Of a stretch of DNA of 64,000 bases, positions 11,320-21,065 are shown piece by piece; positions within the stretch are counted from its first letter, which is position 1; every line of letters starts with the position of its first letter. A program made the position numbers and the translations under genes. Source of the stretch: Malaya genurostris (Eukaryota > Arthropoda > Insecta > Diptera > Culicidae); assembly GCF_030247185.1 (NCBI RefSeq), contig NC_080571.1, forward strand, positions 68,486,172 through 68,550,171, read 5' to 3'. The notes below the pieces were generated by a model. The model saw only the letters and a program-made list of their open reading frames with translations. It searched no databases and was not told the origin of the DNA.

Positions 11320-11931
11320 AAGACTGTCCCAGAAAGTATGGACGCACTTTGATTTCGCTGTAAATAACTCACAAGTGTTAGATATTCAAATTTTATTCGA
11401 TATACTGATAATATTAGACTACAACAACAGAATATTATTCTCAACATTTGCTACGTAGCCATTTTAGACCAGCTGGTGCACTTTCTTGCGAACGTTCCTC
11501 AGTAAATTCCGTACAGACTTCTTGGCGACAAGTTTTGACACTTTTTTCCAATCTTTTTCGAACTGTTGAATGGTTTCGGCTGCCGAGACATGTTTCCTGA
11601 GATGTGCCCGTTAATGCCCAAAATTCCTCAATTGGTCGAATTTGTTGGCAATTTGGTGGATTCATGTCTTTTGGGACGAAAGTGACATTTTTGGTAGTAT
11701 ACCATTCTACCGTTGGTTTCGAGTAGTGGCAAGAAGCAAGATCTGGCCAGAAAACAACAGGATCCTTGTGGCTTCGAATCATGGGTAGAAGTCGTTTTTG
11801 TAAACATTCCTTGATGTATATTTCGCTGTTCATTGAAGCAGTGGTGATGAAGGGTTTCGAAATCTTACGGCAGCTACAAATTGCTTGCCAGACCATTAGC
11901 GGTTTGCGTCCATACTTTCCGGGACAGTCTT
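11320..11931 (-). mobile_element. Internally deleted DD37E Tc1/mariner transposon (type 1)
   Basis: Both ends are intact. The left end AAGACTGTCCCAGAAAGTAT is mirrored at 11905-11931, where the reverse strand reads AAGACTGTCCCGGAAAGTAT. Other copies at 48562 and 58656 start with the same end after a TA. Here the right flank is TA (11932-11933) and the left is TG, probably a mutated TA. At 612 bp the copy is about half the expected length, because the 5' TIR runs straight into the middle of the transposase gene and the N-terminal half and first catalytic Asp are missing. It could move only in trans. Confidence 0.9.
11441..11896 (-). pseudogene. DD37E transposase, C-terminal catalytic half
   Basis: This remnant starts MVWQAICSCRKISKP and keeps two of the three catalytic acids. 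The second Asp is in FWPDLASCHYS and the Glu is in RPIEEFW, with exactly 37 residues between them. That spacing defines the DD37E (ITmD37E) family described from mosquitoes. The conserved FVPKDMNPPNC lies between them. The N-terminal helix-turn-helix region and first Asp are absent because of the internal deletion. The tail (TGTSQETCLGSRN onward) looks frameshifted compared with 45200-45613. Confidence 0.9.
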
Positions 11932-11933
11932 TA

Positions 11934-14190
11934 ATAGTGGATCCAGGTTACTTCAACAGTTACAACTGCTGCTTCAGCAGGACCGGACACGCTTCCAAAG
12001 TGTACTCGCTTTTGTGGAAACCAGCATGCGCGGGACCTAGCGTCAGGATATTTTTTTCGTATACAGAATCTCGAGCTCCACTGGAGTTGCTCTTCTAGAT
12101 ATAGACAAAGTATTTGAGAGTGTTTGGCACAATGGTTCAATGTGAAAAATGTCTGATTTCTGTTTTAAAATTATTTAACTGATCGTACTCTCCAGGTTAG
12201 CTATCAAAATTGTAAATCTGCATTGAATCCCATGTACTTCAAGATACGAAGCTCCACTGTTGTATAAGATTTTCACTTCTGATCTTTCAAATCTATCCGT
12301 CAGTTGTCTATACTGCGACGATGCAAGTCTGTTAGCCACAGGTAGAAATCTACGAGTGACCTGTAGTCGCCAACAAAAAACTTAAATATTTTCAATGATT
12401 ATTTTACAAAATGGGAAATTGCGCAAAATGGAGCAAAAACATAATCAATTATCTTTCCTCATGGTCTGATCAATCAAAAAATATAGCCAAAAAAAACGAT
12501 TCACTGCCAGGAATACAAGCAAAGTGTAATAATAAATGTATTAAATGTTTATGTACTCTTACAAACAGTAATGCTAAGCTCCGTCTTAAGAACAAAATTT
12601 TATTATTAAAAACAAAATTTCAGCCCAGCCATGCTTTATGCAATACAAATTTACCCCGGCGAACGACCAAGATGGTTAAATCCAAGGTGAAATAAATGAT
12701 ATAAAAAACAGTACCAATTTGGTCAAGAAATTGTTCCATCAAGAAGAAAACGCTTCAAAGGATTCAGAATGAAATTTTGAAAATGATTTTGTGGTGACCT
12801 CCCTGATTTAGTACAAATGAGGTCCAATAACCTAAGGTCCTTTTTCGCCTAAATAAACGATAAAAAAGATCATTTATTTTGCTCTAGGATCAAATAGCTG
12901 TCACCGCTGGTTCTGAGTAAATTGTATAAGTGACGGAAGCGTCAAAACATGTTGTTTTTTTAACCGCTCAATTTTCTCAGAGATGGCTTAGCCGATTGCT
13001 ACAAGTCTAGGCCGGTTTGTGAGCTACTATTGAATTTTGAATGAAGATCAAAGACTTGTAGACTTTTCGTTTTCACCAACCATGATTTTGGTTTTTATTC
13101 TATTTTCATTGATAAATAGTATCATCATGATTTTATTCACTAATAGCGTACCAATCGGCTAACATTGAGTTTTATGGTTTCCTTGGGAAAATTAATGAGC
13201 ACGATTGAAAAAAAAAATTTTCCAGTAAAATTGTAACCAAGAACGAGAACACTTCGAATTGGTGTTACTAATAAAGAACATGTTATTCAGCCTTTCTTCA
13301 AAATCAAAAATGGATGGAAAGTTATTTGGATTTCCCATTCAGGGATCGAAAAAAAAATATTTGGATTTCTTTTGTACTATTTGATTGCAATACAGAAAAC
13401 GTAAGAAAAACTTACTTCGTTTTACAGGGTATTGAAACTTCTTATTTGACTATTTTGTTGTACTGTAAGTATAAAAGATATTGCACAGAAGTAATTTTAA
13501 CTTATGATCTAAAATTATTATTGCAATGTTCTTTTCTTCAATGTCGGAAAATAACTATCGAACTGCCAAAAATAATATAATAAATAAATTTTTTATAACG
13601 ACACAAACTGCTCTACTGTCAATTTTAAACTAAAAGTTTAAATAATGATCCACAGTCTTAGTGTTACTAGAAATACTTAATAAGTGGTCTAGATATGTTT
13701 TGTTTTCCAGCAAGATAATACTAAAAGACCCAAGTAATTTACTATTTGTTATATTGTTCTTGACATTGAAAGTCGTTCACCGGGTGGTGTCATCAATTCT
13801 CAGTTATAAAGGATACACAAGCGGCAGTGAGATAAACCATTCTCAAACGTCTTTACCGGATGAGCGATAGGAAAGAAAATAGATTTTCTTCGTAAAGTGA
13901 TTCCAATGAACAATTTCACTGCAAAGACATTAGTTCAGCTTAGCCTCTGATTAAATTAGAAAATTTGTACTTCCGCAATGCTAGACATTTACTTCGAATC
14001 TGTTTTGCCACAAGTAAAGCTAAGCCAGTGTTTTTCAATGAAAAACGCCATAATGTCAATGTTTAGAAATGCACCAATGCATTGTGTTAATGTGTGATTG
14101 GTACACTACTCTAACCCCTTGGATTACTCCATTGTCTGAAAGTTGTTTTGGTAGTGTAAAGTGACATCTCTACTCAGTATTGTTTGGCAA
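11934..14190. other. Long AT-rich stretch without recognised genes
   Basis: Several open frames of 60-95 codons (for example 12411-12695 and 13314-13580) are low-complexity Lys/Asn/Leu-rich and show no domain. About 12955-13090 carries a diverged fragment of the abundant repeat (CTCAGAGATGGCTTAGCCGA). Nothing else is supported. Confidence 0.5.
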
Positions 14191-14196
14191 ATCGTC

Positions 14197-14430
14197 ATGA
14201 ATAGGTTGACTCCAGAATAACGTTTCCAAATCGTGGAAATTTATTTTCAAAATCAGTATTCAATTAAAACTGTTTATAGCGCAAAATTCTCTTCAGTGAT
14301 GAGGCAATTTTTTTGTTGAATGGATACGTCAACAAGCAAAATTGCCGTATTTGGAGCAAAGATAATCCACACGCCGTTCAAGAATTACCGATGCACCCCG
14401 ATAAATGTACTGTTTGTAGCGGTCTATGTT
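14197..14430 (+). pseudogene. Tc1/mariner-type transposase relic, N-terminal and core pieces
   Basis: An N-terminal piece at 14197 reads MNRLTPE, TAA, then RFQIVEIYFQNQYSIKTV, the usual start of this transposase type. It is joined by an internal deletion to FSDEAIFLLNGYVNKQNC and RIWSKDNPHAVQE near 14290-14400. FSDEA, NGYVNKQNCRIWS and HPDKCTV are recognised family motifs; the Asp in FSDEA is the first catalytic acid. Homology stops where RTE copy A begins. The C-terminus of the same protein resumes at 16760. The early TAA, frame changes and missing middle mean it is dead. Confidence 0.82.
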
Positions 14431-15831
14431 GCTGTTGCTAACAGCCATAGTCCTGGGATGTCCTTTGCAGTATCATGCATACGTCTCCACATAACTCGGT
14501 CCACGGTTGCTCGTCGCCAGCCACTCAAGGCACGCATACTTCGGAGATCGCCCTCCACTACACCTTGCTCGCTGCGCTCCTCTTCTTCTTGTACTAATCG
14601 GAATGAAATAAGAACCATTTTCACTGGTTCGTTGGTCCTCTGCCAGCATAGTCCAGGTCTCGTGGCTATAGAGAACAACCGGTCTAATTAGCGTTTTGTA
14701 GATGGTCAATTTCGTGCGGTGGCGTACTTTTCTCGATCGGAGGGTTTTTCTGAGTCCAAAGTACGCACGATTCCCTGCCAAAATACGTCTCTGTATTTCT
14801 CTGCTGGTGTCATTATCGGCGGTCACCAGTGAGCCCAAATACACGAACTCGTCAACCACCTCGATATCGTCACCGTCTATCAATATTCGTGGTGGGAGGC
14901 GCAGTGTTTTTTCTCTAGAGCCTCTTCCTCTCATGTATTTTGTTTTCGACGCATTTATGGCCAGTCCAATACGCCTAGCTTCAGCTTTCAGTCCGATGTA
15001 GGTTTCCGTCATCTTCTCAAGGTTACGTGTCCCAATATCAATATCGTCAGCGAAGCCAAAAAGTTGTACGGACTTTCGGAAGATCGTGCCACTCGTGTCG
15101 ATCCTCGCTCTTCGAATCACACCTTCCAAGGCAATATTGAACAAGATACAAGAGAGTCCATCACCTTGCCGTAGCCCTCTCCGAGATTCGATGGGACTCG
15201 AGAGCGTCCCAGATACTCGGACGTAGCACATCACTCTATCCATCGTTGCTTTGACCAATCGCGTCAGTTTATCCGGGAAACCGTATTCGTGCATGATCTG
15301 CCATAGCTGTTCTCGATCGATTGTGTCGTATGCCGCTTTGAAGTCAATGAATAGGTGATGCGTGAGTAAGTTGTATTCACGACATTTCTGGAGTACTTGT
15401 CTTATCGCTAATATGTGATCCATAGTGGCGCGGGCTCCAGTAAATCCCGCTTGGTACGGCCCTACGAATTCCTTAGCTATTGGTGATAGACGACGGCAAA
15501 GGATTTGGGAGAGTACCTTGTAGGCGGCGTTCAGCAATGTGATTGCGCGGTAATTGCAACAGTCTAGCTTATCGTTACCACTGGTATCTCTGCACATTTC
15601 GGCCTGTGGCGTGTAGCCTCTACGTGAGCGGTTTACCTTCTCATAGAATTTCCATGTATCATTTGCGCGGTACAGCTGTTCCATCGCTTCGCGATCTTGG
15701 TCTTCCTGGTGGCGCTTTTTCCTCCGGAAAACAGAGTTCTGTCTGTTCCGTGCCTGTCTGTATCGTTCCTCGTTCGCCCTCGTGCGGTGTTGCAGTATCC
15801 TCGCCCTTGCTGCATTCTTCTCTTCGACCAA
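14424..15831 (-). pseudogene. RTE copy A reverse transcriptase
   Basis: The RT frame (15831-14473) shows DCCNYRAITLLNAAYKVLSQ, LFIDFKAAYDTIDR, GLRQGDGLSCILFN and the catalytic FADDIDI. A second minus frame (14678-14424) carries the C-terminus GWRRATVDRVMWRRM, so there is at least one frameshift near 14670. The in-frame internal deletion removes the RT N-terminal fingers seen in copies B and C. The family uses one ORF with an APE-type endonuclease N-terminal to the RT and no RNase H. Confidence 0.9.
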
Positions 15832-16099
15832 CTGCTGACATTCGCCTTCAAACCAGTCATTTCCTCGATAACCTCGTACTTAGAACTGTTGCAGCAGTGC
15901 TACTCACGGCGGACCTTATGTTTTTCCAACCGTCTTCAAGAGTCACCGCGCCAAACTGCTCTTCCGGTGGCAGCACTTGCTCCAGTTGTTGCGCGTATTC
16001 CTCTGCAGTACGAACGCTACGACGCTGCACGAGGTTGAGTCCCGGCGTTCCTGTGCGACGAGTATTGTGTATCGTCGATAGTTTTGAGCGCATACGAAC

Positions 16100-16400
16100 C
16101 GCGACAAGATAATGGTCAGAATCAATGTCGGCACTGCGGTATGTGCGAACATTGATGACGTCGGAGAAGAATCACCCGTCGATGAGAACGTGGTCGATTT
16201 GATTCTCCGTATGTTGATCAGGTGATCTCCAGGTGGCTTTGTGGATATATTTGCGGGGGGAGAAGGTGCTTCGAACTACCATTCCTCGGGAGGCTGCAAA
16301 GTTCACGCATCGTTGACCGTTGTCATTTGTTACCACGCACAGGCTCTCCAGCCCGATCACGGGTCTGTACATTGCCTCCCGGCCTACCTGAGCATTCATG
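16100..16400 (-). pseudogene. RTE copy A endonuclease fragment
   Basis: The minus frame reads MNAQVGREAMYRPVIG and later ENQIDHVLIDG, the C-terminal part of an APE-like endonuclease. It matches copy B (GDMNTQVGREAMYRPVIE, ENQIDHVLIDG). The segments upstream with the catalytic Glu are mostly lost or frameshifted. Confidence 0.85.
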
Positions 16401-16759
16401 TCGCCGATGACGAGTTTTTAGATCTTCAATTCGGACATCCTATCGATGATTGGCTGCCACCCAATCACGCGCTTGCGCGTCTTACCCAACACTATAAATC
16501 CCGTTCCTAAAACGCTGGTTGTGCCACACTTTTCCACACCTGCTGATTATTTCGAGTCGTATTTCTTTCTTGATTGTTCGTAACTTCCTTTTTCCGGGCA
16601 GCTTTTTAGGCCTGCATCAGCCTCCTGTCTCGCCGGAGGGCCATCATGTCAGAACTGTTTAGAGTCCCACACTCACACGAGGACGGTAATCAGCCGCTCC
16701 TAACATGGAGAACAGACGCTCGGGTAGGCTTGCTCTCTGTAAGGAAAAAGCCAGTCCTC

Positions 16760-16948
16760 GTGAAGTCATTGGTTTATATGGATAAACCAGCAACGATTGC
16801 TGCTTTGGAAACCAATATTCAACGTGCCATTGTTGAAATACGCCCTCAAATGCTTGAAAAATTTGTCGAAAATTTGACCTCCACAATGATGACCTTTGTT
16901 AAAAATAGTCGTTGCGGCCCGTTGCCCGAAATCATATTTAAATGTTAA
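16760..16948 (+). pseudogene. Tc1/mariner-type transposase relic, C-terminal piece
   Basis: Reads VKSLVYMDKPATIAALETNI, then RPQMLEKFVENL and GPLPEIIFKC before TAA. This is the conserved C-terminus of the transposase type whose FSDEA/NGYVNKQNC segment lies at 14290-14400, so RTE copy A separates the two halves. The open frame continues upstream into RTE 5' UTR only by chance. Confidence 0.85.
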
Positions 16949-17770
16949 ATATCAAGAAATTATCTACCAAATAAGTAAAAAAAATACCATTTCATAACTT
17001 GGCATGTATTTTATTAAAATTTTAAATCAGCAAGTTCTTTAAAAAACATCCTTTATATTAATGAAACATTTCTAATCAACCACAAAATACTATATTCAAG
17101 TAAAATGTACCATTTGAATGATTGTAATCTGTTGATGCAAAAGAAGAGGAGGTTTTATGCCTGTTGGAGAGCAAGTTTGACAGAAACCAGCTCCACCGGG
17201 ATTTTCCCTACTCCAAATAAACAATAATAGGGGACAACATAAATGACCAATCTTCTCTTCCCTTGTGAACTCTAAGTGGATCTTGTTTTCTTTTCTTAAA
17301 TAACACAACGTGGAATAACTACAAGTACAATCACTTAAGTTGTAACCTTTCGTCCCTAGTAACTGTCGATGTGAGAAACCCACACCTAACTTATCAATCA
17401 ATCAATCAATAAATTAAGAGTCCATCGTAGACCACTGATGGGAAAACTTTTACTTTTTCATCATTCCAGGTTTCATCAGCACGGTTCGGACGCTGTTAAA
17501 CTGGACGGTATCAGTTCTGCAAAAGTAACGGTGCACCACAGTTCGGTTTCCAATAAAGTGATTGATGAATAATTAAACTATATTGCAAAGTTTAACGATT
17601 TCATCAGATTCAGTAGTCAGAATCTCTATCGGGTATGTTCTGGCGACTGCACTGTGACTGTGACTGAGTAGTGAAAAATAGTAGTACGAAAAATTGTTCT
17701 CTCCAACGGGTGGCAACTGTGTCGAGTCAGCCGGATCTTGTTTTGGTAGCGAGTAAACGCCTTGAAGCGA
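16949..17770. other. Non-coding stretch
   Basis: Its first 100-150 bp is probably the 3' flank of the transposase relic. A short ATCA tandem run lies at 17393-17412. The remainder is unremarkable, with no supported ORF. Confidence 0.5.
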
Positions 17771-17771
17771 T

Positions 17772-18025
17772 ATGACGAGACCTAAATTGGAATACAGTAG
17801 ACCAGCCTAGTTGTCCTCGCAGTTGCTGTTGTTATCATCGTTATTGCAGCCAACTCATCTGCAAGGCAAACCCACCGCCGGTCTAGTGATGACAGCACCG
17901 GTGCTGCCGAAAAGCGTTTGTTCGGTTCAATCCATGCCGTGTCGGGAACCGGCAATTCGTGCCCGCCGGAACCCGTGAAAGAGTTGTTCTTAGTGAATAA
18001 ATTATTTGCACAGAAACATATATGA
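17772..18025 (+). pseudogene. Candidate small membrane or secreted protein ORF, interrupted (unrecognised)
   Basis: An ATG at 17772 opens MTRPKLEYSRPA and then meets TAG (17808). The next frame is open from 17801 to TGA at 18023 and reads LVVLAVAVVIIVIAANSSA, a strong hydrophobic segment with a signal-cleavage-like end. A Ser/Arg-rich stretch, a dibasic EKR site and NSCPPEP follow. Joined frames would give a short basic N-terminus plus a membrane or signal segment. A one-base assembly error, an unseen intron (an acceptor-like CCTAG lies at 17806-17810) or genuine decay could explain the break. I recognise no family. The opposite strand also has an open frame (18096-17782). Confidence 0.35.
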
Positions 18026-18329
18026 GCTCGTAAAACGTGAACCACTACATCAAAGTTGGTTCGAGGAGGAAAAAAATAATAAAAAACGGTTCTCATACAC
18101 TGTGGTACTTATATCTTGGCACAATCACGTATCACTGGCTCTAAAACCTCTTGCCAACAACAGTTGTGTCGTACACACGCAAAATCCGGTCCTCGGGGTC
18201 ATAAAAAAAGGATCAAACACAACGTGGTACAGTTTTGCTTTTGCCCCACCTCACGATCCCCTCCTCTTCTGATCTGTGACTGACTGCTCTATTCGACCCG
18301 ACCACGCGCCCGACCGGAACACAGGAACG

Positions 18330-18390
18330 ATGGAAACACGAATAGGATTACTGGGATTACTTTTCTACTGCTGCATTGTGATTGCCACTG
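18330..18390 (+). CDS. First coding exon of a host gene: signal peptide plus splice donor
   Basis: ATG at 18330 (context GAACGATGG) opens METRIGLLGLLFYCCIVIAT, a typical signal peptide with a short polar start, a Leu/Ile/Cys-rich core and a small residue at the likely cleavage site. It is followed directly by G|GTAAGTAG, a near-consensus donor at 18391. Without splicing the frame stops almost at once. The junction is phase 1, common for signal-peptide exons. Upstream is GC-richer, repeat-free DNA suitable for a 5' UTR. Later exons are not identifiable here, so most of the window to the right could be its first intron. The product is unknown. Confidence 0.55.
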
Positions 18391-18924
18391 GTAAGTAGCC
18401 GCTCGGTTTGATATCGCCGAGAAAGTACAGATTATCATCTAATTTGAATGGCGAATTCATATGAAGTGCATCGACACCGGCTTATAGACGGTTGCTCCCG
18501 ACCCGGGGAAGAAAACGTATGACGTATGATATTCGGTCTAGATTATTCACGCTAGGGAATTAGTCGGCGAGTGTTACCAAGCGATATGTAGTTGGTATGG
18601 GCTTTCCTGATATGGATGGCAATCTTTCGGGTAACCCCGGGCTTAACGAGGTTCGGTAAAATTATGTAACATTCACCCGTTTAACCCGTACTCTGAGTTG
18701 GTGTGTTTTAACTACACGGTTACGTTTGCCATTTGAGATAATCTTAATAAGCTTAGGTCAAAAAATTTGATATTTATGGTGCACATTGCTCAATTATTTC
18801 TCAGTTACGTTTTTTTTTTTGGTGTTAGACGATATTTTTTACGTGAATTTCCGAAGTTACGCGATCAAATTTTTAACGTTATCCGGTTTTCTTGTTTTGT
18901 CGATTTCCAGTCAATTTTTTCTCA
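18391..18924. other. Probable intron 1, no features
   Basis: Begins with the donor GTAAGT. A T-rich stretch near 18810-18900 contains AATTTCCGAAGTTACGCG, resembling the 39345-39475 minisatellite unit. No coding potential. Confidence 0.4.
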
Positions 18925-19105
18925 ATTTTGTCGTGAATATGACTTACTTTACTATGGGGCGCCTTTCCAAAATTTACCCTCTGAGAGAGTGATAAGTTTT
19001 TGATCGTGAATATCTCCTGTTGTATCCAATGAATCAACATAATTCTTGCTACATGCCATCGGAATGATCACAATTTAATGATAAAATTTTCAGTTGTGTG
19101 ACATG
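18925..19105 (+). repeat. Interior fragment of the 10240-11099 TIR element family
   Basis: TCGTGAATATGACTTACTTT, then CCCTCTGAGAGAGTGATAAG and CAGTTGTGTGACAT match 10353-10530 in the same orientation with scattered substitutions. A family right end in the same orientation lies at 21960-22010, which would bracket the histone relics. Confidence 0.8.
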
Positions 19106-19328
19106 AAATGTTTGGTATAAACGAGTTTCAAAGAGGATAATTCATTAGGCGCGTTTGCCTTTCTCGAATTTTGCAAGTTCATAGCTCAGTGATCTGTGGA
19201 AGGATTTATATAATCTAACTACCAATAGAATCGAAAATTTTCAAATTGAAAGTCTATTGCAACTACATTGAAGTTTTTCAATAGTACACTATCGAAAAAC
19301 CTGTTTGATTTAACCCATGACAGCACCA

Positions 19329-19378
19329 GCCAATCAGAATGCGAGATGTCCGCATTTATACAAGAGCATCCATATAAA
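19329..19378 (+). promoter_or_regulatory. Histone-type promoter: CCAAT and TATA boxes
   Basis: CCAAT at 19330-19334 (AGCCAATCAGAA) and TATAAA at 19373-19378 (CATATAAAAG), 39 bp apart. This resembles insect core histone promoters. The downstream coding body is absent; only 5'-UTR-like sequence follows. Confidence 0.6.
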
Positions 19379-19540
19379 AGTTGAGTGGTTCATTTTTCCT
19401 ACCATTTGCTGAGCAACTGTTCCCGAAACAAGACACACGAGAGCAACATCGAGGGCCTGTCGTCTCACTGTTTCCCGTTTTGCGAACAAGAAAAGGAATT
19501 TTGGGAAAGGGGCTGCCCGTACAACGCTGCCAGTAGCAGG

Positions 19541-19547
19541 TATAAAA
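19541..19547 (+). promoter_or_regulatory. TATA box of mini-H2B relic 1
   Basis: TATAAAA lies 80 nt upstream of the H2B-like ATG at 19621, preceded by CCAGTAGCAGG. The same block recurs at 20568 before relic 2. Confidence 0.65.
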
Positions 19548-19620
19548 TGAAATGTGATGTGAGAAATAGCGTCATTTAAGTTGAAGCAGCTACTCTGAAC
19601 GTACGAGACACCGTCAGCAC

Positions 19621-19734
19621 GATGGCACCGAAAACCGGTAGAAGGGCAGCCAAAGAGTCCAGCAAGGCCCATTTAAAGCACTTTTCAGACAATTCAAAGC
19701 ACTTTTCAGTGCTCAAGATTATCATAAAAAACTA
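19621..19734 (+). pseudogene. Mini histone H2B relic 1 (N-terminus fused to 3' stem-loop)
   Basis: Reads MAPKTGRRAAKESSKAH, clearly the basic N-terminal tail of histone H2B (MAPKTSGKAAKK type). Instead of continuing into the histone fold it runs straight into the histone mRNA 3' stem-loop, a partial copy and then a complete one (19697-19712). The frame stays open for 37 codons to TAG. About 105 codons, including the whole fold, have been deleted. It cannot encode a nucleosomal protein, but transcript start and 3'-end signals are present. Confidence 0.8.
19697..19712 (+). terminator. Histone 3' stem-loop (mini-H2B 1)
   Basis: AGCACTTTTCAGTGCT: a perfect 6-bp stem around a TTTC loop, the SLBP-binding element of replication-dependent histone mRNAs. 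A partial copy (AGCACTTTTCAG) lies just upstream. Confidence 0.85.
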
Positions 19735-19807
19735 GTTGAATTTTGTCGCTTTCCTACCATTTTCTGAACAACTGTTGCCCTTGTTTCGGCAACACAAGAG
19801 AAGTTAA

Positions 19808-19945
19808 AATAATTTGCACCGTCACTAATACATTCAATTTCGAACGGCAATGCGAAGGTGGAAGTGATGATGTTGAACACATCTTTATACCAGTATACAA
19901 ATATGCCGTGTGAAACAGAGTTGCCACGTATACAGATCAATATGT
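19808..19945 (+). repeat. Histone-spacer duplicate, unit 1
   Basis: AATAATTTGCACCGTCACTA through GTTGCCACGTATACAGAT matches 20928-21065 in the same orientation. Together with the duplicated H2B relics this shows a tandem duplication of about 1.0-1.1 kb. Confidence 0.8.
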
Positions 19946-20074
19946 ATTTTTGTCGTGAATTCTTTAGTATGCGGCCGAAAACAAATATGAACAAATTGTT
20001 AGAACAAAGGTTATCACTTGATTTGCGCATTCTACTTTCCAGGCGTATCAGAACTGGCTAAACTAAAAGCAATC

Positions 20075-20405
20075 TTAAATATAACTTTGTCACAGTGATG
20101 TGGTCGTCCTGAAAAGAACGGGTTTTTTTTTTCAACTCCTCGTCGTTACGGATGGCCAGCTGCAGATGGCGAGGAATGATTTTCGTTTTCTTGTTGTCAC
20201 GGGCAGCGTCACCGGCCAATTCCAACACTTCAAGAGCCAAATACTCCATCACTGCCACCAGATAGTTCGTGCACCGGCACCGGCGTAGTTCCCCTTCCGA
20301 AGCAAACGATGGATTCTGCCGCCAACTGGGAACTGCAGACCAGTACGGTTTGAGCGGGACTTTGCCTCGCCCTGAACTGCTCCTCCTGTGTGCGTGTTTC
20401 TGCGT
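20075..20405 (-). pseudogene. Histone H2A pseudogene, truncated into its stem-loop
   Basis: Minus strand. One frame reads AKSRSNRTGLQFPVGG, then RIHRLLRKGNYA. After a frameshift near 20285 another frame reads VAVMEYLALEVLELAGDAA and RDNKKTKIIPRHLQLAIRND. These are unmistakable H2A core segments (L1, alpha-2, alpha-3). After NDEEL the sequence jumps to the 3' stem-loop at 20119-20106, deleting the docking domain and C-terminal tail. It is divergently oriented to mini-H2B 2, the normal arrangement of H2A/H2B pairs sharing a promoter. Confidence 0.88.
20106..20119 (-). terminator. Histone 3' stem-loop (H2A relic)
   Basis: The minus strand reads GTTCTTTTCAGGAC: a 5-bp stem with one G-T wobble around a TTTC loop, placed directly after the NDEEL codons. 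Confidence 0.75.
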
Positions 20406-20648
20406 CAAAATTCCACAAGATACTGTTAACAGCTAGACAGGCAGTTCAATGTTATTGGCTGCCGCTCTACTTACTCTCTATTTTATATCGTCTTACTGTT
20501 TCCCGTTCTGCGAACAGGAAAGGAATTTTTGAAAAGGGGCTGTCCGTACACCACTGCTAGTAGCAGGTATAAAACTTAATGTGATGTGAGAAATAGCGTC
20601 ATTTAAGTTAAAGCAGCTACTCTGAACGTACGAGACACCGTCAGCTCG
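20406..20648. promoter_or_regulatory. Divergent H2A/H2B promoter region
   Basis: Between the outward-facing H2A and H2B relics. A minus-strand TATAAAAT lies near 20479-20486 with a minus-strand CCAAT (AGCCAATAACA) near 20455. A plus-strand TATAAAA at 20568-20574 sits 80 nt before the H2B ATG. Whether it is active cannot be judged from sequence. Confidence 0.6.
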
Positions 20649-20741
20649 ATGGCACCGAAAACCGGTAGAAAGGCAGCCAAAAAGTTCAGCAAGGCCCATT
20701 CAAAGCACTTTTCAGTGCTAAAGATAATCATAAAGAACTAG
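20649..20741 (+). pseudogene. Mini histone H2B relic 2 (N-terminus fused to 3' stem-loop)
   Basis: Reads MAPKTGRKAAKKFSKAH, then enters the stem-loop at 20704-20719 and stops after 30 codons. It is closer to canonical H2B than relic 1 and has the same deletion endpoint, so the deletion predates the duplication. The upstream TATA and 5'-UTR-like block are the same as in relic 1. Confidence 0.82.
20704..20719 (+). terminator. Histone 3' stem-loop (mini-H2B 2)
   Basis: AGCACTTTTCAGTGCT, identical to relic 1, followed by AAAGATAATC. A further decayed loop (AGCGCTTTTTAGTGC) lies near 20838-20852. Confidence 0.85.
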
Positions 20742-20927
20742 TTGAATTTTGTCGCTTACTATCGTTTTCTGAGCAACTGTTACCGAAACAAAACACACAC
20801 GAGAACCATCTCAGATATTGTTGATTGTGACAATTCGAAGCGCTTTTTAGTGCCACAGATAATCATTAAGAGTTAATTAAACTTTCAATATGGCTTACCG
20901 AAAGATTCATCAAGATGGAACCTAAAA

Positions 20928-21065
20928 TAATTTGTACCGTCACTAACACATTTAATTACGAACAGCAATGCGAAAGCGAAAGTGATGATTTTGAACATAT
21001 CTTTATACTAGTATGAAGTCGTGTGAAAATATGCCATGCGAAACAGGGTTGCCATGTATACAGAT
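20928..21065 (+). repeat. Histone-spacer duplicate, unit 2
   Basis: AATAATTTGTACCGTCACTA onward, a direct copy of 19808-19945. Confidence 0.8.

Larger units (their letters stand above)
14418..16757 (-). mobile_element. RTE-clade LINE (JAM1-like), copy A, internally deleted
   Basis: The minus-strand RTE element has its 5' UTR near 16757-16400, endonuclease remnants at about 16400-16100, and RT from about 15860 to 14424. Compared with copy B (48741-52080) it lacks about 125 codons between MCRDTSGN and DKLDCCNYRAIT, and part of the endonuclease. It lies between two pieces of the transposase at 14197 and 16760. The transposase segment expected between them (about 130 residues) is missing, so no target duplication can be read and deletion accompanied or preceded the insertion. 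Confidence 0.88.

Noticed and set aside
12411..12695. 94-codon Lys/Asn-rich ORF
   Set aside because: AT-rich composition, no recognisable domain, flanking DNA non-coding.
15543..16112. 189-codon plus-strand ORF
   Set aside because: Antisense to the RTE copy A RT and linker; the minus strand carries the homology.
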